From Neoscytalidium dimidiatum (Eukaryota; Ascomycota; Dothideomycetes; Botryosphaeriales; Botryosphaeriaceae), in the NCBI GenBank assembly GCA_037367355.1, contig CM074705.1:2480001-2544000 (forward strand): a stretch of 64,000 nucleotides of DNA, written 5' to 3'. The notes under the pieces are model-generated. The model made no database searches and had not been told where the DNA came from. It worked only from the letters and a program-made list of their open reading frames with translations. Positions 21,602 to 33,136 of this stretch are shown here, in pieces. Every line of letters begins with the position of its first letter. Within the stretch, counting starts at the first letter, position 1. The translations under genes were made by a program, and so were the position numbers.

Positions 21602-22273
21602 CATCAGCAAAATTCCCCGAGCGCCAAGCCACTAAGTTGTCGACCCTATGTCGACCCTATGCCGACCCGGATTAGAACGTAGGGACTATAACCTTAATTT
21701 ATAGTCCGGCCCGACCTAAGAGCCTCTAGAGCTTCTAGAGGTTCTAGAGGTTCTAGAGGTTCTAGTACTTCTAGAGAGTCTAGTTATTTCGTACGCGCGT
21801 ACGGACGATTTCTAAGAAAATACTTATTCCTTTTCGTATAGCCCGTACACGTAGAATTCGCTAAAGCTCTCTCTCTATAGCTATTAACGCTATTTAAGAA
21901 AGAAGGTAAAATTCGAACGATTAAGCGAAATTCTACGCGTAGGCGGTAGTTATAGCTACGCGTAGGCGGTGGTTATACCTACGCGGGGGCGGTAGCTACG
22001 CGCTAGCGCTAGCGCTAGTGCGAATAACGCGCTAAGGTAAACTTTAAGAATTACGACCGTATTAAGGTAGTCCGTATACGCGCGTTCCGGAACGTCTAGA
22101 CCCTCTAGAAGCTCTAGAATCTCTAGAACCTTCGGAAGCTCTAGAAGCTCTAGAAGCTCTAGAAGCTCTAGAAGTGCTAGCCCTAATCACGGGGTTACGA
22201 GCTAGATAGGTGGGCACGTTTCCTATTGGACCTAAGGCTCTTAGCCGAAACTGGCTGGGGAATTTTGCTGATG
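21602..22273. mobile_element. RIP-degraded element with 17-base terminal inverted repeats
   Basis: The ends are exact inverse copies: CATCAGCAAAATTCCCC at 21602-21618 and its complement at 22257-22273, giving a 672-base unit. Inside each end lies a cluster of TCTAGA-containing 9-base repeats (21725-21783 and 22096-22175) in opposite orientation. Three imperfect 23-base repeats containing CTACGCG lie at about 21933-22000, and a GCTAGC palindrome run at 22002-22017. Between 21661 and 22200 I count only two CA and three TG dinucleotides, while TA and CTAG are very frequent. This is the signature of repeat-induced point mutation (C to T at CpA on both strands). No coding capacity remains. It is probably a non-autonomous TIR or foldback transposon; target-site duplications are not clear. 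Confidence 0.7.
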
Positions 22274-23112
22274 TGGAGAGTGATCGCTCTGGTTAGTGAT
22301 GCGATGTCCTACTTAAACCGTGAAATGTCATGTCATGAAACTCTCCGACAGAAATCTGTATAAATACGAAAATGTTGTGTATATCATGGATCGCAAGCAG
22401 GAAGTTCAGATGTCACCCTGCCTGTGGCTGCGTCCTGCGGTCCCAACGAAGCTTTGACCACCCTCTGCATTCCATCCATGGTCGGAATATTCTGGGCTCC
22501 CGGGCCACCAAGCTAAGATGATAGGCAATGTGTAGACAGAGCGCTTGAATGGCAATTCTCGGGGTGCATCACACCTTTTCTCAGCCGTTTCTTTCTTTCC
22601 AGATGCGCCACCCAGTGGTAAGGAATGCAAGCAACAGTGTATACCAACTCCGATACCAACTCGCACCATATATCGACTAGATCAATATAGATAAAGACCT
22701 TGAAATTGCTAACATAAAGAGCGGAAGAATGTAAAGTGGGGTAGGTGGCAACAGAGGCTACCACATCGGGCTTGAGCGAGTGAATGTTTGAGCAGAACTT
22801 CAGCGACAGTGAGGGTAACAAACAAGGAGATATATCACAAGCAACGGACTCGGTATCCTATCTCTCAAGTACCAATCCTTCGAGGAAACCGAAATGCGAC
22901 TTGTGATATGAAGCCGCACCGATATAAAGAGAGAGTTTTTGAAAACCAAAGACGAAAAAATTGAGGCACGGCCGAGGACAAGTTCTACCATCCGTCCACG
23001 AAGATATTCCCAGCTACGCTGTGGTCGGTACAACCTCTTTCGTGTCACTGAGAAAACATTGATTGAGCAGAAGGAGCTCATATCCACCGGCTGGCTCAGA
23101 GAGGACGACGAA
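22274..23112. other. Intergenic; no supported gene
   Basis: ORFs at 22406-22669 minus, 22513-22821 minus, 22800-23138 minus and 22939-23166 plus have no domains. The last two overlap the 3' end of the secreted-protein gene. Confidence 0.35.
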
Positions 23113-23541
23113 CTAGTGGCAAGCACTCGACGTCCCAAGACAACAACGACAATCGTCGTACTGTAATGTTAAGTAATTAGACTGATCCATGAAAGAAGAT
23201 AACATACCACACTTTTTCCATTTGCAACAGCTTGCGAAACACAAAAAGTGAGTTGCCTCGGATCTAAGTCCACAGTAAGCATACTATATATCTCGAGATC
23301 TTGAGCATATGCTAATACTCACTTTTGAGAAGAGCAACAAAAGCGCAGTTCGCCCCAAGGAATCCAAGGCCTCCGGCACAGTCTGGAGCAGGTGAGAGAA
23401 AGAAATTGATGTGTTAGACATACACGCACTCTCCAATCGCCGGAAGCCACATTGAAGACCAGGGACCATAGTGTCTGATTCCCCTTGCGGGGCGGCCAGG
23501 GCAAGCAGAGAAGGGAGAAGGACAAAACTGGAGAATCGCAT
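23113..23541 (-). CDS. Small secreted cysteine-rich protein (candidate effector), four exons
   Basis: Exons 23541-23424, 23382-23323, 23263-23208 and 23160-23113 join with consistent phases through introns of 41, 59 and 47 bases (GTATGT..CCAG, GTGAGT..TTAG, GTATGT..ACAG) to give 93 aa. The first 18-19 residues (MRFSSFVLLPSLLALAAPQ) are a signal peptide. The mature part has eight cysteines at about 31, 41, 52, 67, 82, 84, 85 and 92, an even number suited to disulphides. The last exon is densest (DDCRCC), ending at residue 93. A TATA box stands 81 bases upstream. Small, secreted, Cys-rich and beside a RIP-degraded element fits the profile of fungal effectors, but no family is recognised and function is unproven. 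Confidence 0.65.
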
Positions 23542-23621
23542 GGTTGGTATCAGGATTCGGTTGTTCTTTTTGCTTCGATGAGCTGTGATAAAAGAAAGAA
23601 GACCCGACGCCAACAGGAGTG

Positions 23622-23630
23622 ATTTATATA
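23622..23630 (-). promoter_or_regulatory. TATA box of the secreted cysteine-rich protein gene
   Basis: On the minus strand the sequence is TATATAAAT, 81 bases before the ATG at 23541. Confidence 0.5.
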
Positions 23631-24674
23631 TTAAGGATGTTATTTCTAGTCCGATGTCTTGACTCTGTGAATTTGTGATATTCTTTTGATGTCTACATCA
23701 CTCTTCACGCTCAGTTCCCCTTGTCAATCGTTGACGAGGTTGATTGGACGTTTGACGAGGCGGATTCAAAGGATAAAGTTCGGTATTCGTTCGTGAGGTA
23801 GGGAACGCGAGAATGCGGGGAAACATGGGAAGAAAGTATAAATTCTCTGTTCTCCAATAGAAATAATGCATAAACGAACGTCATGTCGGAATTTGCAACC
23901 CTGCACCGTCATTTCGGGTCTATGATTCCAGAAAGTAGAGTCGAAAGGTGCCTGTCGACAATCATTCTGTTTTATTAATAGTATGTCATGATTCGACCGA
24001 AGCTTGCGGTAAGGAAGGAAAGAGCACTGTGAATTCCTTAATCAGAAGGGAATCGCCTCTCTTAACTTGATGTGGCTCAATGGACTAGTTGAGTTCTGCT
24101 AATATCGGTTCTATCACGGAAACTGACTGCCGCCATCTACCAGCTGAGCCGTTTTTGTGCGATGGTCTCAGCCATGTACTGGAATAGTCCACATGGTCGA
24201 GTCATATCCTCAGGCCATATACTTAACCGTCATTACTCATATCTACTAGCCTCACTTCGTACTAGACACTCAGTCTGATCTCTTGTATCCGTAAGTACGT
24301 TCCACTCCTTTCCATCTGACCTAGTGCCGGCCATGAGGTTGAAGATAACTTCGTTGTAGATAGATTCTCTTGCTCATCCATTCGGGATATCTTGGGACTT
24401 ATCACCGGACTGAAACGGATACCAGAACATCCAAATCAAGGTTTTGGGGTCGATAAAGTGAAGACCCCGTCAGAGGCAAATATTATTAAAAATGAGTAGG
24501 ATCACACCTAACGGGTAGGGCATCCTCTGGCCTGTACTAGGTAGTCTTTCTCTTCCCGGCCTATCCGGACTTCCAGCTAGGAACGACGCAATTATGCTTT
24601 CTTACCAGTTAAGCGTAGATGATAGTATAGTTTGAGTCTAATAGTGCTGTTCATTGGCTCAGAAAGTGGCAACA
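23631..24674. other. Intergenic; no supported gene
   Basis: Stop-rich on all frames. No repeat recognised by eye. Confidence 0.45.
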
Positions 24675-25145
24675 TCATATGTCACCATCGCATGTCACCT
24701 TCATCTTGCGCAAAGGATAACCGGGCGAAGGGAACGGGATAGCCAAACTTGAAGTGAAAAGGGAGCAGGGAGTCTTCAGCGGATACGGGCCACTAGCGGA
24801 GCAATTGACTGAAGAAAGGTGTATTTTGACTGGAGCGGAGTTTATCACGAAGATCTTTTGAAGTAATGGAAGTATGTACTTGTGTACGAACGGCTTTTTC
24901 CAGAAACCACTGTAACCTAAGCCTTCCGTAGAGGCTGCTAGGATGGCAAGATACTCTCGTTCTGTTACATCTGGAGATTTAGTCGGCAAGCGGTTCAAAA
25001 CTTTGTCTCGAAGAGAAGAAACGTGCAAGGTTACCTGCAACGAGCCACCCATATCCAATTGGACATATCCGGTCTCCGCGTTCCGTAGCATGGACGAAAT
25101 TAGAAGCTCATGATCCAGGTGTAAGGTCGTAAGTATATTCGCCAC
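24675..25145 (-). CDS. Hypothetical ORF, 156 codons, possibly a fragment
   Basis: The frame is open for 156 codons and could hold an in-frame 63-base intron (GTAACC..CCAG, roughly 25031 to 24969) that would join GGSLQ to DVTEREYLAILAAS. The middle (EGLGYSGFWKKPFVHKYILPLL) reads like genuine protein, but I recognise no family. The C-terminal third is Ser/Pro-rich and may be non-coding. It sits in a gene-poor stretch beside an ankyrin relic, so it may be a decayed fragment. Confidence 0.3.
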   Translation of the reverse strand: MANILTTLHLDHELLISSMLRNAETGYVQLDMGGSLQVTLHVSSLRDKVLNRLPTKSPDVTEREYLAILAASTEGLGYSGFWKKPFVHKYILPLLQKIFVINSAPVKIHLSSVNCSASGPYPLKTPCSLFTSSLAIPFPSPGYPLRKMKVTCDGDI

Positions 25146-25882
25146 GGTAGCAGCCGTCTGACAATCAGCCTTGCTGTGCGGTCGTTAGGTTTGAGAGCTC
25201 TTGGCTAGTGATTATTTGCCAAATTTAAACACGCATTCCGTATATGAGTAAGGGGCGTGGATCGTGAACGAACGACGGTAGAGGAACCTGGAGCGGCATT
25301 GGGAGGGATATTTGCGGCCCAAGTGCCTTAATAATTCTGAGCACTTTCAGTTTGCACGGCGAACAGATAGCTCTGTAATCTTCTGTCCGGTTCCACGACG
25401 ACAGCTAATTACGACACTGTTGCAGGGCTTCAGACATTCATGATCAGTGGTTAATATTGGAAAGCCCTACAGATAACTCAGTGTACAAGATGATACTCAG
25501 AAGTCGCAGCGACTGTATTGACAGGAGATGGATGAATACCCTAGTTCTTTCAGGTTAGTCTATTCATCTAATGCATTCCGGTTTAAGGATTCGATGTGCA
25601 GACCTGAAGCTCCTCATCAGAAGCAATGTGTGATGACGCTCGAAACAGTGATGCCAATTAGGCATGAGGTGACTTTTTCTGCGAAAAGTGTTGGAATGCT
25701 GTTTCACGAGTGCTAAGGAAGGGAAAGGAAGTAGCCGTCCGATCTCTTCCGATGAAAGATGACGTAGAGCCCAATCGTGACGACGGCCAGGATTGAACAA
25801 CCTTCTGTAGAGCGCGGAGATGGTAATTGTCTTTCCACTCATATAAGCTGTCAAATATGCCCCGCCAAAAGTAATGTAGCGG
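25146..25882. other. Intergenic; no supported gene
   Basis: Overlapping short ORFs on both strands (25528-25716 plus, 25564-25974 minus) without domains. Confidence 0.35.
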
Positions 25883-26265
25883 ATGTTCGACGTAGGTGCG
25901 GATGTGACCGCCATAGACCAAACGGACCTCTCTGCGTTGAGCGCCGTTGCTGGCCGAAGGCTCCACTCCTTCACAGTTCCGCAGCAGCTCCTCGCAGCAG
26001 GTGCTCAAACGCATGATCAACTCCCTGGCGCTCACTCTCCCCTGGAAAAGGCCCTTGACTTCTTCAACGGCCGCATCAACAAAAACCCAGCTCTTACTCC
26101 CTCGACGGATATCTCGAATAGTCTAAAGACATCGATGAGGACCTTGTAGAAGATCCTGGGCTCTTAATGCGCATTATCCTTCAAACTTTCACAACGAAAA
26201 AGCATCTGATCAATACTTCTCCTATCTGTGCCCAATGGCCATCCGAACCGAGAATTTCTCTTTAA
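25883..26265 (+). pseudogene. Ankyrin-repeat protein relic
   Basis: The frame at 25883-26149 reads VGADVTAIDQTDLSALS and then QQLLAAGAQTHD, the spacing and wording of two ankyrin repeats. After a frame change and one stop near 26112 a second frame continues protein-like to a stop at 26263 (DEDLVEDPGLLMRIIL). The upstream side is full of stops. This looks like the C-terminal end of an ankyrin protein that has lost its 5' part and its frame. A hidden intron could explain the frame change, but not the missing 5' end. Confidence 0.45.
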
Positions 26266-27859
26266 TAAATGCGGCCCAGTGCGTGGTGGCCCTCTCAATA
26301 TTCTGGAACCAACATCTTCCATCATCATCATCATCATCATCGGCCTACAGTAGCAGCAGCATTACCATAAAGTGATTTCAAACGGCCGGGGTCATACTGA
26401 AGATACTAAAATCTGGGGATCGGCGTCCCTCCGCGGGTCAGAGAGAGCATGCAAAGCTCAGGAAATCTCTTATCCAAGCCGTGGGGAAGCAGGGCCCGAA
26501 GCTACTTGTTACTGCATGCTGCCAATCTGATGGTCTTGAATTTCTACTTGCACGAGCGGGTCGCAAGTTCCCGACTTTTCAAAGTGTTGCTGACGCTGTC
26601 GTGCATCGCTGTCATGCTGCCGTCACGTCGCAATTGATGTGTTTTGTTTGTGACTACAACAAGTGGGGATTAATTACTGTTTTCATGTAGAATGTCATCG
26701 AGGCGACTCGAGAAGGAAACGTCGTTCGTTAATGGGAATTTATACTATAGGACCAGCTTAATGGGGCGATTACAGCGATAGTATTCCTTGCATATTGCAT
26801 TTTAGTTAAAAAAAAAAAAAAGGCGAAGCGTGGAAATTCTCGCGCATGATGCAAAAGCATGAGAAGAAGTTCGAAATGACGGAGAGAATACGCTCAGCTT
26901 TTGACCAGCAGGAGTAAAGCAGACTTGAAGAACTTGATCCCTTCCCGGAAAGAGCGCATAGAGAAGTGAATTGATGAACTCTGCGCGTAAAAGGCCGTAA
27001 AGGTCTCTCACAGTTATTTGAATTTATTTTGCACTGAGTTGGACTGGGACTTGATCTTGAGACACGGGTGTCTTGGCTTCCGGACGTTCAAAGCACCGAC
27101 CGTGGCCATAGGCGCTCAATTCCTATTTCTGAAACGCAAAGCTGCCGTGCACCCCATGCAATGAGAAATTTCCTACCTCCTGATTCTCTAGAAGGGTTTT
27201 CAATTTTAATCAATGTGAGCCTCAGGGAATGATCGAAGGAATGTGTGAAATTTAAGGGCTCTGCACTCTCGAGCTTATTCGCCTGCTGCAAATCAACTCA
27301 TAGATGGCTGAGGAGTAGCTGCATATGTGAACTTGAGTCACTTGACGTTCTCTTTTACAGCTCCGACAGTAGATATGAGTTCTCGTTGGGTTACTTTGAG
27401 AATATCAGGCGCTTTGGCTGTACTTGCTTTTAAAGGCGTCACCCTTTCTGCCTTCTGCAGCAAAATAATCTCTGCAGAGCTTCTTGAGGACACTTTTCGA
27501 CCTCTTCAATCATGGTTGACTGCTGAATTTTCATTTGTGAAGTAACTTAATACTCGTGGTGTCGCAGAACTTTTCAAAAATCTAAGGGCAATTTTGTCCA
27601 CCATATCATCCCAGGTGTTACGACTCGCGTTTGCGACACTTTTGGTAATTTCTACGATACTCGGTACGCATCGCCTGCCAAATTCCACACGACTCTGCCA
27701 AATTCGGAACAGAAATCTCTTGTCGGTGCTTCAACCGTTGCTCTTTATCTATCATAAGCTTTGCCGCAAACATCTTTCTCAGTGGAGCAAGTGATATATA
27801 CCACCCTTCGGACAAATCGCAAGGCTTGACCCAGAGCAGAGCTTGTCTTGTTTTCTATA
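26266..27859. other. Gene-poor region with an ATC microsatellite
   Basis: A pure ATC repeat lies at about 26318-26340, and an A-run at 26807-26821. ORFs such as 26449-26637 and 27327-27545 plus have no recognisable domain. Confidence 0.4.
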
Positions 27860-29738
27860 ATGCATCTCACAGTTTTCTTGGCCACTTTGGCGAGTATTTC
27901 ATGTCTCTGCGAGGCAAGAGCACCCACAACGAATCCGTATGATGAAGTAGCGAAGGAAAGGGCAGACCACAAAGATCCTCTGGTAGTGGATTTGGGATAT
28001 GCGCTGTACAACGGCTTCACGGACGCGAACACCAGCTTCAGTGTCTGGAAGGGGTTAGTAATTCGGTTTTCAATTTGAGCTCAGGCACTATTTGTTCCTC
28101 ACCTTCATCCAGACTTCATTACGCGAGTCCTCCCCTCAAATCACTACGGTTTAAATCACCAGAAGTCCCAGAAATCAACAGAGGTGCCGTACAACATGCT
28201 TGGACGGACCCTCCTGCATGTACGCAGTCATCAAGCAATTTCAGTATGACCGGAAATACTCAAACGAGTGAGGATTGTCTATTCCTGAACGTTTTCTCGC
28301 CACCAAATGCAACGGAGCTGCCGGTTTTCGTATGGATACATGGTGGTGGCTACCAAGGCGGCAGTGCAGCAACATTTGATCCATCTCCGCTCATGAACTC
28401 TACAAATGAAACCTTTGTTTCTGTTATCGTCCAATACCGACTCGGCGCGTTTGGTTTTTTGTCTTCGGAAGAGGTCAAAGATGAAGGAGGGCTCAATGCA
28501 GGAATCCAGGACATCCAGCTCACGCTCCAGTGGGTACAAAAGTATATTGGCATGTTTGGAGGGGATCCAAAACGCGTCACCATAGCCGGCGAGTCTGCGG
28601 GGGCTGGCGCGGTTATGATACTTGCAACAGCATATGGAGGGAGTCTGGGTCCCACGCTCTTCGAAAATGTATGTCGTCGTCGATCGCTTTCCTGTCTCTT
28701 GCTTATATTTTCTTAGGCCATCACCGCAAGCCCATTCCTCCCGCAAACGTTCCATTTCAACGAACAAGTGATACTTGAGCAGTACTGGGCATTCGCCCAA
28801 GCTGCTGGATGCGATCGCCTTGACACACTTATGTGCCTGCGAGACGCCAGTAGCGAATCCTTAGCATCCGCCAACGGAAAGGTAGCATCAGCAGCTCTGG
28901 ATGGCATATTCTCATGGAAGCCAGTGGTTGACGAAGACCTCATCCCATCACGTATCAGCAAGACGCTCAACGGCCCGCTCAACGGAAAACGCATCCTGAC
29001 AGGAGTACGTCGCCCACCTCACCCACTCTCTAAAAGACGAGACTGACAAAACCCTTCTCCTAGAACAATGCCAACGAGGGCTTCGCCTTCGTCCCGCAAA
29101 ACATCACCACCCTCTCCGCCTTCGAGTCCTACCTGCGCACCTACTTCCCACGCCTCACGCCCGACAACATCACCGCCATCACCTCCATCTACAAGACGCC
29201 CGCCGACATCCTCGACAGCGACGCCACCCCGCGCTTCGCGACCGACGGCTTCAACCCACCGACCGCCGTCAACCAGTCCCAGGTCGCCACCGGCCACCAG
29301 CAAGTCGCCGCCAACTTCTACGGCGAGGTCACGCTGACCTGCCCGTCATACTGGCTCGCCGAGGCCTTCGGCCGCGCCAGCGACGCCGCCTTCCAGTACC
29401 AGTTCTCCGTCACGCCCGCGCTGCACGGGCTCGACACGCTGTTCTACTTCCCGCGGCCGGAGCGCCCCGTCGACGGCGGCATCAGCCAGGCGATGATGGA
29501 GGCGTACGCCGGCTTCGTGGTCGAGGGCGTGCCGGACAATTGGCCGCAGAAGACGGTGGAGGAGCCGATGATGCGGAACGTCAACGCGTCGGGCGGGAGG
29601 CTCGTGCAGATGGGTGGATTTGGGATGCTGGTGGGGGCGGACCTGGTGGGCGGGGATGTGGATGCGGATTTGTGGGAGGGAGGCAGGAGGATGCGTTGTA
29701 ATTTCTTGAGGGCGCTGGCGGATGAGCTGGTGATCTGA
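27860..29738 (+). CDS. Secreted type-B carboxylesterase / lipase
   Basis: Four exons: 27860-28053, 28113-28668, 28717-29004 and 29064-29738, giving 570 aa with consistent phases. The first 21-23 residues are a signal peptide. The oxyanion segment HGGGYQGGS begins near residue 141 and the nucleophile elbow GESAGAGA has its Ser near 226. SEDCLFLNV is the type-B carboxylesterase signature. The catalytic His is likely in LHGLDTLFYF, and NxS/T glycosylation sites are frequent. The family hydrolyses carboxylic esters (lipids, feruloyl or other plant esters, some mycotoxins); substrate cannot be told here. The gene is convergent with the citrate-synthase-like gene, 257 bases away. Confidence 0.9.
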
Positions 29739-29995
29739 GGTTGTTTCGGAGAAACAGCGAATTCGACATGGCCCGTGATAGTGAGGGGTTTGCTCGGTAG
29801 CAGTTTTCAAGCAGCATGTTCACCTTGACATTAAACATTGAGTGTACTGTGCAACAAGCTGGTTTTCTCAGTGTGCCTTAATGGTAAGGTATGTAGCTGA
29901 TATTCCATTGTGTTTCATTTTTCGAATTCTATTAGTCTCCTCTGTGTAGATTAGAAACCCTGGGGATAATTGCATCGTGATCGTGATGATCCTCG

Positions 29996-31587
29996 TCATT
30001 CATCCATTGTCCTATTCAGTGGACCTGTATAAATCTGGTTTGGACGCCAGATTCGTTGAGGTTGCGCTGTAAGTGTAAGTAAAGAGAATATAGGCAACCG
30101 AGCCGAGTCGACAAGACTTACACATTGCCTCTTTAAAATGGGCCAAGAATCCTTGAGATCTGGCGAGCACGGCGATGGGAAGAATCCACTCAGGAGGGAA
30201 ACCCCTAGAAGTATACATCAGCAATAAAGTTCATTCTGCAATACAATTACTCTGAAATGGCGCATGCGGCTTACATTGCATTGCAGGTCAAAGCAGCATA
30301 AAGATCAGCGTTGGGATTCAGATTGCGCTTGACGAAATACTCATCATGGCGGGCTGCATGATCCAGCTTGAGTGCAATATTCAGGAGAGGGTCTGCTTCG
30401 ACCTCGGGCTTGAGCTCGAAGAGAATTTTCTGAATTGTCTCGAAGCGCGGATCAGGTACACGGTAGACACGATGACCGTAGCCGAACAAACGTTCCTTGC
30501 TCTTGTGTACGCGTTCCATCTTGGCCGCAATATCATCTGCTCTACTCAGTTCTCGGATATGTTTGTATGCGACCTCAATAGCGCCACCATGCAGCGGGCC
30601 ATAAAATGCGGAGATGGCTGAAACCAAACACGATATGGCATCGGGCATGGAGGACGCAGTGTGCAGCATTGCCGCTGTTGAGCAAGTCATCTCGTGATCT
30701 GCCAGGAGAATCCATAACGTCTCAAAGTAGCCAACATAGCGTGGGTTGGGAAACCCTGTGTTCAGCTCAACATGGCCCATCATAACAAAGAAGTTCTCAA
30801 TGGTGGAGAGGTCCTTACGCGGCGACGTGAACTCGCGGCCCGTTTTGTGGCAATACGACGCTGCAATGATCATGGCCAAACTTGAGAAAATGCGCATCAT
30901 CTGCCTGTCAACCAGCCCCATGTCGCCGTGGTAGAGAGTTGAGGCAGCATGCGTCGGTACAAGGTTCATGTCTTGCGATTGCAAGGCCATCAGACCAGCA
31001 ATGATCATACCTACGGGAGATCCATCCTTTCTGAGCCATGATTAGACGTTGGATATATTTTGGACTTGGGAGACATACGGCATGGCTCTAATAACGTTAA
31101 ATACTCCCTCGTCAATGAGGGGAATGTCATTCAGCTCTTCCTGGAAAAATCGGGCCTCGTCTATAGACGGCCAATAACCTCGCCACAATAAGTGACAGAC
31201 GTCGACAAACCGTTTTCCGCTTTGTATGATATCTCTGACGTCGTAGCCGCGATACTGGATAGTCCCATTCAGACCGTCACTTTTTGCAGCGTTGGTAAGC
31301 GGCGCTACCAGAGCGAGGGTTCTGACTGACATAAACGTGATAGCACTCTTGCTTACAGCTGTGTTCCCAAAGCCAGGGTCAAAGATCCTCAAACCCTGCA
31401 CATTTCGCTCGGCGGAGTTTTCAGGCTTCTCCAGCGTCTTTATCTGCTTAAACTCCGATGCGTCTACAGAGTTTTCCCAGATTGGTATGATGTATGTCTG
31501 CCCTGTCCTATTATCCGTGACAGTGAGTGTGTTGCTCTTGTCGATGCTTTTTACAGCAGCCACTCCATTGGTCGGTGCGCTAGCCAT
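29996..31587 (-). CDS. Citrate-synthase-family enzyme (extra-mitochondrial paralogue)
   Basis: Five exons: 31587-31331, 31279-31079, 31030-30275, 30204-30122 and 30066-29996. Introns are 48-70 bases and the protein is 455 aa. All three catalytic positions of citrate synthases are present: His in LADHEMTCST, His in GPLHGGA and Asp in NPNADLY. FGYGHRVYRVPDPR and the C-terminal WRPNQIYTGPL match the family. The N-terminus (NTLTVTDNRTG) is that of short cytosolic/peroxisomal-type fungal paralogues with no mitochondrial presequence, and the C-terminus (MDE) is not a peroxisomal SKL signal. It condenses acetyl-CoA or another acyl-CoA with oxaloacetate; some fungal paralogues make alkyl-citrates. 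Substrate here is undecided. Confidence 0.9.
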
Positions 31588-32618
31588 CTGCGGGGAAGGA
31601 AGCTCAGGTAGACACAGGTTGTGTATAGAGGTTGGTGCTATGAAGTGCTCGTGCGGGGCCGGAACATGCCATGCAAATAATCATCGCGTTACACCTGAGA
31701 ACGGCCCCCAAAATCATACGTGGAACACGACATTCCCTGTTCTTATCAGGAATCGCCCCACTCCGACCGGATAATATGCAGGACTGCAGAATTGCAAAAC
31801 AAAAGTGGCAGGTCTATCGGAAACTGTAATTATGCGCCTTGCTTGGAAATATAATGGGGTCTTTCGGAGCAGGATTGGCTATGGAGGTGTAGTTGACCTA
31901 AAATCGGTTTACTGCGCTTTTCAAACAAAGAACTGCTATTCTTCTCATTTTTCATGATAATACTAACAATCGACGTACTAAAATAGCTTTAGTGAATTGT
32001 GTTCATTGCGCACCGGACAAACGCTTTGATAATGTTGACCGTTCTGATTACTCTTGAATGTATTATTCAAGGTGTGCTTTCTAGAGTAACTGCATATATC
32101 CATTTGGACTCTTTTCCTCTTCCAGCCGGGAAGGCATTTTCCGATAGTACAACGGCCGATGCGCCAATCCTGCCTGTCGGAGGAGACTATTCCTATTCCC
32201 AACCCTAGTCCATTTCTGCACCGCCCATCATTCTATACACTGAATTCTTCAAAAGAACGATGGGATATGATTGTTTGATTTTTGTAGAGTATGACGTGGT
32301 TGCCATGCAGTGCTCGAGAAACATGACAAGCAAAAAGAGAGACTCTTCCCAAACAAAAGAGAGATAGAAGTCGACACACCGAAGGAAAAGTTATTCGTCC
32401 GGCGTGAGTATGGCTCTGTATATGATGGCCGAGTTGCTGTAAGGGCGAACGGTATGCACAGCGCCGTGCGAAAGGTGATGTAGACAGCAGCTGAAACACT
32501 GGAACCTGGCACAATCCTAGAGGAAGATCTTAATATACGTCTCTTCGTACGAGTCAGCTTGAATGTAAATTCATGCTAACGCATTTGTTGTAGTCATGCG
32601 AACGTATTCGTTGTAGGT
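31588..32618. other. Intergenic; no supported gene
   Basis: Only short ORFs (for example 32233-32514 minus). Confidence 0.4.
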
Positions 32619-33136
32619 TTGTGCTGTGAGTTTGGCTCTCTTTTTGGTACCGCAATGCTGGCAGGCTACGTTCTTCCAGGAGACATCATTGGCACACACC
32701 TGCAAAACCTAAGTCCTTCGGAAGTGGTCGTTCGCAGAATCGTAATAATCGGCGACGCTGCAAATAAGCCCAATCACCTCACTGGGCAGGGAAGCAACAA
32801 GTGCGTCGAGTCTACTGCTGCGCTCGTCCAGTGCATCTCCCATATCTTGAATATGGGACGGTTTCTTGCTGAGAATTTAGTTGGCCTGAGTTATCGATCA
32901 TGAAGGCTCTCCGTTTGCTTGAGAAGCAGAGTATCGACCGCGTAGTTGGCATAGTGGATGGTTTAATTCAAGGCCAATACGTGGCTGCACGGTCGAGCTG
33001 GAAAGCAAGGGTTACATCAAAATATATCATCCTATTTTTGAGCAAAGAGTTCCTTTTATGTAAAATGTATAGGGACGTTGCTGGAGTCATTTTGTTCGCA
33101 AAAAATGGAAGATCACGCCTCGGTCGCATACTATAA
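32619..33136 (+). pseudogene. FAD-monooxygenase C-terminal relic
   Basis: The ORF 32619-32903 contains RIVIIGDAANKPNHLTGQGSNK, the GD motif and following loop of aromatic-hydroxylase flavoproteins, then a helix typical of the family. After a stop at 32901 a different frame (32900-33136) continues with residues resembling the distal helix. No N-terminal dinucleotide fold, DG motif or substrate domain is found upstream. This is a 5'-truncated and frame-broken remnant, not derived in an obvious way from the intact monooxygenase at 16.5-18.1 kb. Confidence 0.55.

Noticed and set aside
26318..26340. Possible CRISPR or tandem array in the ATC run
   Set aside because: It is a simple trinucleotide microsatellite without spacers.
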